From NCBI GenBank assembly GCA_050942925.1, contig JBMNOF010000100.1, forward strand, positions 1 through 6,898: a DNA stretch of 6,898 nt. The letters run 5' to 3'. This document shows positions 5,171-6,898 of this stretch, in pieces. Each line of letters opens with the position of its first letter. The first letter of the stretch is position 1. The DNA is from Spyradocola sp050942925 (GTDB lineage: Bacteria; Bacillota; Clostridia; Christensenellales; UBA1750). The position numbers and the translations under genes were made by a program. The notes under the pieces were generated by a model. It was not told the origin of the DNA, searched no databases, and worked only from the letters and a program-made list of their open reading frames with translations.

Positions 5171-5685
5171 CGAATGCTCACCTCGAATCTTCCCGGCGTC
5201 TCTTCCAGCCGCGCGCCGTCCACCACCTCGCCCGTCTCCGGGTAGATGTAGCGGTCGCCGCTGACCTTGAGCACCTTCTTCAGCTCGCCCCACTTGGCCT
5301 TGGAGACGGTCTCCACGTACTCCGGGGCGCTTACTCTGGCCCAGGCAAGAAGGGCCGCGTCGTCCTTTACAGCCGCCATAGAGGGCCGTCTGTAGACCAG
5401 CTTGCCACTGGGCAAGGCGTAGGTCTCCTGCGTCTTGGTGGCCTTGTGGGGCACCCTGTCAAAGTAATTCGACAGGAGGCCCAAGAAGTAGGTCCTCTCT
5501 CGCTCGCAGTCGCGGTCCGCCTCGTCCATCTTCGCCTTGAACTGGTCGATTCGCATCTGGCATACGCGGTGCAAGCGGTCGCGTTCCGCTTCCGCCTCCG
5601 CGATCTTCTCCAAGGCCCAATCCGCCTTGGCATCGTCGTCGATGACAAAGCCCGCGGCTTTATCGTCCATTGGCATCGTACTCAT
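5167..5685 (-). CDS. gam: Gam-family host-nuclease inhibitor
   Basis: A 172-aa protein of the Mu Gam-like family, which binds double-stranded DNA ends and shields them from host exonucleases such as RecBCD or AddAB. Residues 20-65 are a long charged coiled coil (ADWALEKIAEAEAERDRL and after), the usual N-terminal dimer arm. Then comes LSNYFDRVPHKATKTQETYAL (71-91), a conserved family block, a beta region PSGKLVYRRPS (92-102), and the C-terminal part YIYPETGEVVDG ... ETPGRFEVSIR, typical of Gam. Length is normal for the Firmicutes phage version. The ATG at 5685 is chosen because AAGGAGG lies seven bases upstream; it overlaps the previous stop as ATGA. It heads the recombination genes and would keep DNA ends available to Erf. 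Confidence 0.88.
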   Translation of the reverse strand: MSTMPMDDKAAGFVIDDDAKADWALEKIAEAEAERDRLHRVCQMRIDQFKAKMDEADRDCERERTYFLGLLSNYFDRVPHKATKTQETYALPSGKLVYRRPSMAAVKDDAALLAWARVSAPEYVETVSKAKWGELKKVLKVSGDRYIYPETGEVVDGARLEETPGRFEVSIR

Positions 5686-5951
5686 GGTGTAGCCTCCTTC
5701 ATCCATTCCGCGCGCGGCCTCGTCCGGGCCGCCTCGTGTACCGCATTGGCGAGCGTTCGCTTTTCCTGTTTTAGCTGCTCGCCGTTAAACCACCGGTGGC
5801 AGAGGTCGAGCGGGTAGTAGTAGTACCGCCCGACCTTCAAATACGGCATACCCTGCTGCCGAAAGGCGCGCAGTTCGTTATTCTCGGCGTGGAACTCGCC
5901 GCAGGCGTCAAGGCTGGATACGCACTTCACGCCGCAAATGACGCTGTACAT
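5682..5951 (-). CDS. small excisionase/MerR-like winged-helix protein
   Basis: An 89-aa protein. Residues 25-55 (NELRAFRQQGMPYLKVGRYYYYPLDLCHRW) match the pattern of excisionase, AlpA and MerR-type winged helices: a recognition helix, then a wing with the consensus 'P-Y-x-K-V-G-x-x-x-x-Y/F-P-x-x-x-x-x-x-W'. The N-terminal 24 residues have three of the four cysteines (6, 10, 17; the fourth is Cys51), and the C-terminal third is a charged helix. The ATG at 5951 has GAAGGAGG four bases upstream; the gap to the previous gene is 29 bases, the largest in the window. The stop overlaps gam as ATGA. It could be a DNA-binding regulator of the early genes or an excisionase-like factor; which cannot be decided from sequence alone. 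Confidence 0.65.
   Translation of the reverse strand: MYSVICGVKCVSSLDACGEFHAENNELRAFRQQGMPYLKVGRYYYYPLDLCHRWFNGEQLKQEKRTLANAVHEAARTRPRAEWMKEATP
5693..5699 (-). promoter_or_regulatory. Shine-Dalgarno that fixes the gam start
   Basis: AAGGAGG seven bases before the ATG at 5685, inside the end of the upstream gene. It excludes the longer frame beginning at 5706. Confidence 0.75.
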
Positions 5952-5980
5952 ACTGCCTCCTTCTATTTCGACTTTTTGAT

Positions 5981-6208
5981 TTATTCCTTTTGGGGGTCAT
6001 GTGGGTTATCATTAAAAACGATTCCTCTTGCCAGCCTCCGCTTTCGATTGAGCAGCGCCAGCATGTGGGCGTAGTCCTCGTCGCTCATCTGATGGGTAAC
6101 GACATCTGCAATTTCCTGACTTGTTCGGGTGGGATTGAGGTTGGAGCGACGAAGAATGGGCATCAGGTAGACGTCTACGCCGATGCTGTCCCCAATGCGG
6201 CGGGTCAT
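5981..6208 (-). CDS. 75-aa phage protein of unknown function
   Basis: Begins MTRRIGDSIGVDVYLMPILRR and ends DNPHDPQKE. Strongly polar and partly basic, with a helical middle (SQEIADVVTHQMSDEDYAHMLALLNRKRRL at about 30-59) and no membrane segment or cysteine. The ATG at 6208 overlaps the previous stop as ATGA and has GGGAGGG seven bases upstream. I do not recognise it. It sits among a run of very short early genes, a position where phages often carry host-takeover or superinfection proteins (inference). Confidence 0.65.
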   Translation of the reverse strand: MTRRIGDSIGVDVYLMPILRRSNLNPTRTSQEIADVVTHQMSDEDYAHMLALLNRKRRLARGIVFNDNPHDPQKE

Positions 6209-6408
6209 TTGACGGCCCTCCCGTATCTGCGGGCGATGCGGTCATACGCCCTGCGCCTGCGTTCTTTTGCGGTCCTCTCGTGGGCATCCTCCGCCTGGTC
6301 AATGCAATACCCAATGATGAGTTCCAAGGACAGCCACAGAGCGCCAAAGCCGCCCACGACGGAGAGGAGGCAGAGGGTAAGTTTCCAGGCCGCTTCATAC
6401 AACGTCAT
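6205..6408 (-). CDS. 67-aa single-pass membrane protein
   Basis: Residues 9-36 form one hydrophobic helix (KLTLCLLSVVGGFGALWLSLELIIGYC), long enough to cross the membrane. Residues 39-65 are a highly charged helix rich in Arg and Lys (AKERRRRAYDRIARRYGR), which by the positive-inside rule should stay in the cytoplasm, leaving a short N-terminus outside. There is no signal-peptidase site or lipobox. The ATG at 6408 overlaps the previous stop as ATGA, with AGAGGAG nine bases upstream. No known family is evident. Its early-operon place makes it unlikely to be the lysis holin, which is normally a late gene; a membrane-directed effect on the host is possible but unproven. Confidence 0.65.
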   Translation of the reverse strand: MTLYEAAWKLTLCLLSVVGGFGALWLSLELIIGYCIDQAEDAHERTAKERRRRAYDRIARRYGRAVK

Positions 6409-6593
6409 TTCTTCGTTCTCCTCTCCGCCAGGGATTTCATGTAATCATTGTTGAGCCTCCGGGCAGCGGTCGAGGCGGCGTCGATTGCGGAAACGATGTT
6501 CCACCCAGGCGCTTGCGCAAGCTCCAGAATCTTCACTGCAATCTGCTGGATGTGGGCCTGGACTTCAGGAGTGTATCTGGTTGGCATAGTCAC
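6405..6593 (-). CDS. 62-aa phage protein of unknown function
   Basis: Read from GTG at 6593 the protein starts MTMPTRYTPEVQAHIQQ; an in-frame ATG two codons later (6587) is the alternative. GTG is preferred because it overlaps the previous stop as GTGA and has AGGAG (6604-6608) ten bases upstream, while the ATG would sit 16 bases away. The frame can be extended to 6620 but without support. The protein is mostly helical (7-30 and 35-58) with a basic end (RRTKK), soluble, and without recognisable motifs. The stop overlaps the membrane protein start as ATGA. Function unknown. Confidence 0.6.
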   Translation of the reverse strand: MTMPTRYTPEVQAHIQQIAVKILELAQAPGWNIVSAIDAASTAARRLNNDYMKSLAERRTKK

Positions 6594-6898
6594 TTGCTCG
6601 CCGCTCCTTTCTTGTTGCACTGCGTCAGTACGTGCGTGATGAAGTTGCTTACCGCCTGATAGAGCTCGTCCTCCGGTGAAACAATCTTTTCATCCTGGGG
6701 TTCTCCGGCATACATGCCGCCGGGCGGAAAATACTGTGGGAGTTGGTGGTAAGGGATTTGTAATAGGTCCATAATGGAGTACATTTCGGCCTGGGTCCAA
6801 GGCGCTCCGTTCAATCTCTGCGAAACATAAGCCGCACTGCGTTTAAGATGCAACGCCAGATCTTCCACGGTGATTTTGCGCGCTTTCAACGCTCGTCG
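6590..6898 (-). CDS. XRE-type helix-turn-helix protein, 5' end outside window
   Basis: The visible 102 residues begin RRALKARKITVEDLALHLKRS and continue AAYVSQRLNG, a clear lambda-repressor/XRE-type helix-turn-helix (helices at about ITVEDLALHLK and SAAYVSQRLNG), followed by WTQAEMYSIMDLLQIPYHQLPQYF, the last two helices of the fold. The C-terminal part (EDELYQAVSNFITHVLTQCNKK) is a further helix, perhaps for dimerisation. The first possible start inside the window is TTG at 6889, but the nine bases before it hold no ribosome site and the frame is open to the edge, so the true start is probably a few codons outside. XRE proteins are sequence-specific DNA binders. As the first gene seen of the early operon it may be a Cro-like or auxiliary regulator (inference). 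Confidence 0.75.
   Translation of the reverse strand, partial: RRALKARKITVEDLALHLKRSAAYVSQRLNGAPWTQAEMYSIMDLLQIPYHQLPQYFPPGGMYAGEPQDEKIVSPEDELYQAVSNFITHVLTQCNKKGAASK

Noticed and set aside
5171..5293. Longer start at 5293 for the 99-aa gene
   Set aside because: The extra 41 residues are an R/G-rich mirror frame within gam and have no ribosome site; ATGA coupling at 5170 is better.
6588..6620. Longer GTG start at 6620 for the 62-aa gene
   Set aside because: It would start before the ribosome site seen at 6604-6608 and overlap the previous gene by 31 bases without support.
1..6898. tRNA genes, rRNA, intrinsic terminators, insertion sequences, attachment sites
   Set aside because: The window is covered by coding sequence with gaps of at most 29 bases; I saw no cloverleaf, no GC hairpin with a T-run and no transposase or integrase.

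Overview
The window is the early (DNA replication, recombination and regulation) block of a tailed bacteriophage or prophage. The likely host is a Gram-positive Firmicute: nearly every gene has a strong AGGAGG-type Shine-Dalgarno, the DNA is fairly G+C-rich by eye, and the protein types (Gam, Erf, DnaB-like helicase, SSB, RusA, ArpU/RinA-like regulator) are those of phages from gut Clostridia and relatives. The host assignment is inference; no host gene, integrase or attachment site is visible.

All supported genes lie on the minus strand, so transcription runs from base 6898 to base 1. Genes are packed end to end: many junctions are 4-base ATGA/GTGA overlaps or gaps under 15 bases, and the largest gap is 29 bases. 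There is no room for internal terminators, so this looks like one long early operon whose promoter lies to the right of the window. Long plus-strand reading frames are shadows of these genes.

In transcription order: (1) 6898-5682, five small genes: an XRE-type helix-turn-helix protein cut by the window edge, an unknown 62-aa protein, a single-pass membrane protein, an unknown 75-aa protein and an excisionase/MerR-like winged-helix protein. (2) 5685-4282, recombination: Gam host-nuclease inhibitor, an unknown 99-aa protein, and an Erf single-strand annealing protein with a C-terminal zinc-binding-like tail. (3) 4277-2133, replication: a replisome organiser with a DnaT-like C-terminal domain, then a DnaB-type helicase. 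(4) 2119-1308, SSB and a RusA-type Holliday junction resolvase. (5) 1321-626, an ArpU/RinA-like regulator with a sigma region 4-like tail, then a 56-aa unknown. (6) 660-1, the N-terminal part of a C5-cytosine methyltransferase that leaves the window and appears to change reading frame after motif VIII.

The most interesting signal is inside the replisome organiser gene. Four copies of a 22-bp unit (3870-3957), two of them near-perfect 18-bp dyads CGACAA-n6-TTGTCG, are followed by an A+T-rich stretch with three CCGAT repeats (3837-3872). Because 22 is not a multiple of 3, each copy is read in a different frame, so the repetition is kept at the DNA level. This is the layout of the lambda origin inside gene O, and I propose it as this phage's replication origin. 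Initiator plus own DnaB helicase plus Erf, without a visible loader or exonuclease, resembles the functional logic of phage P22.
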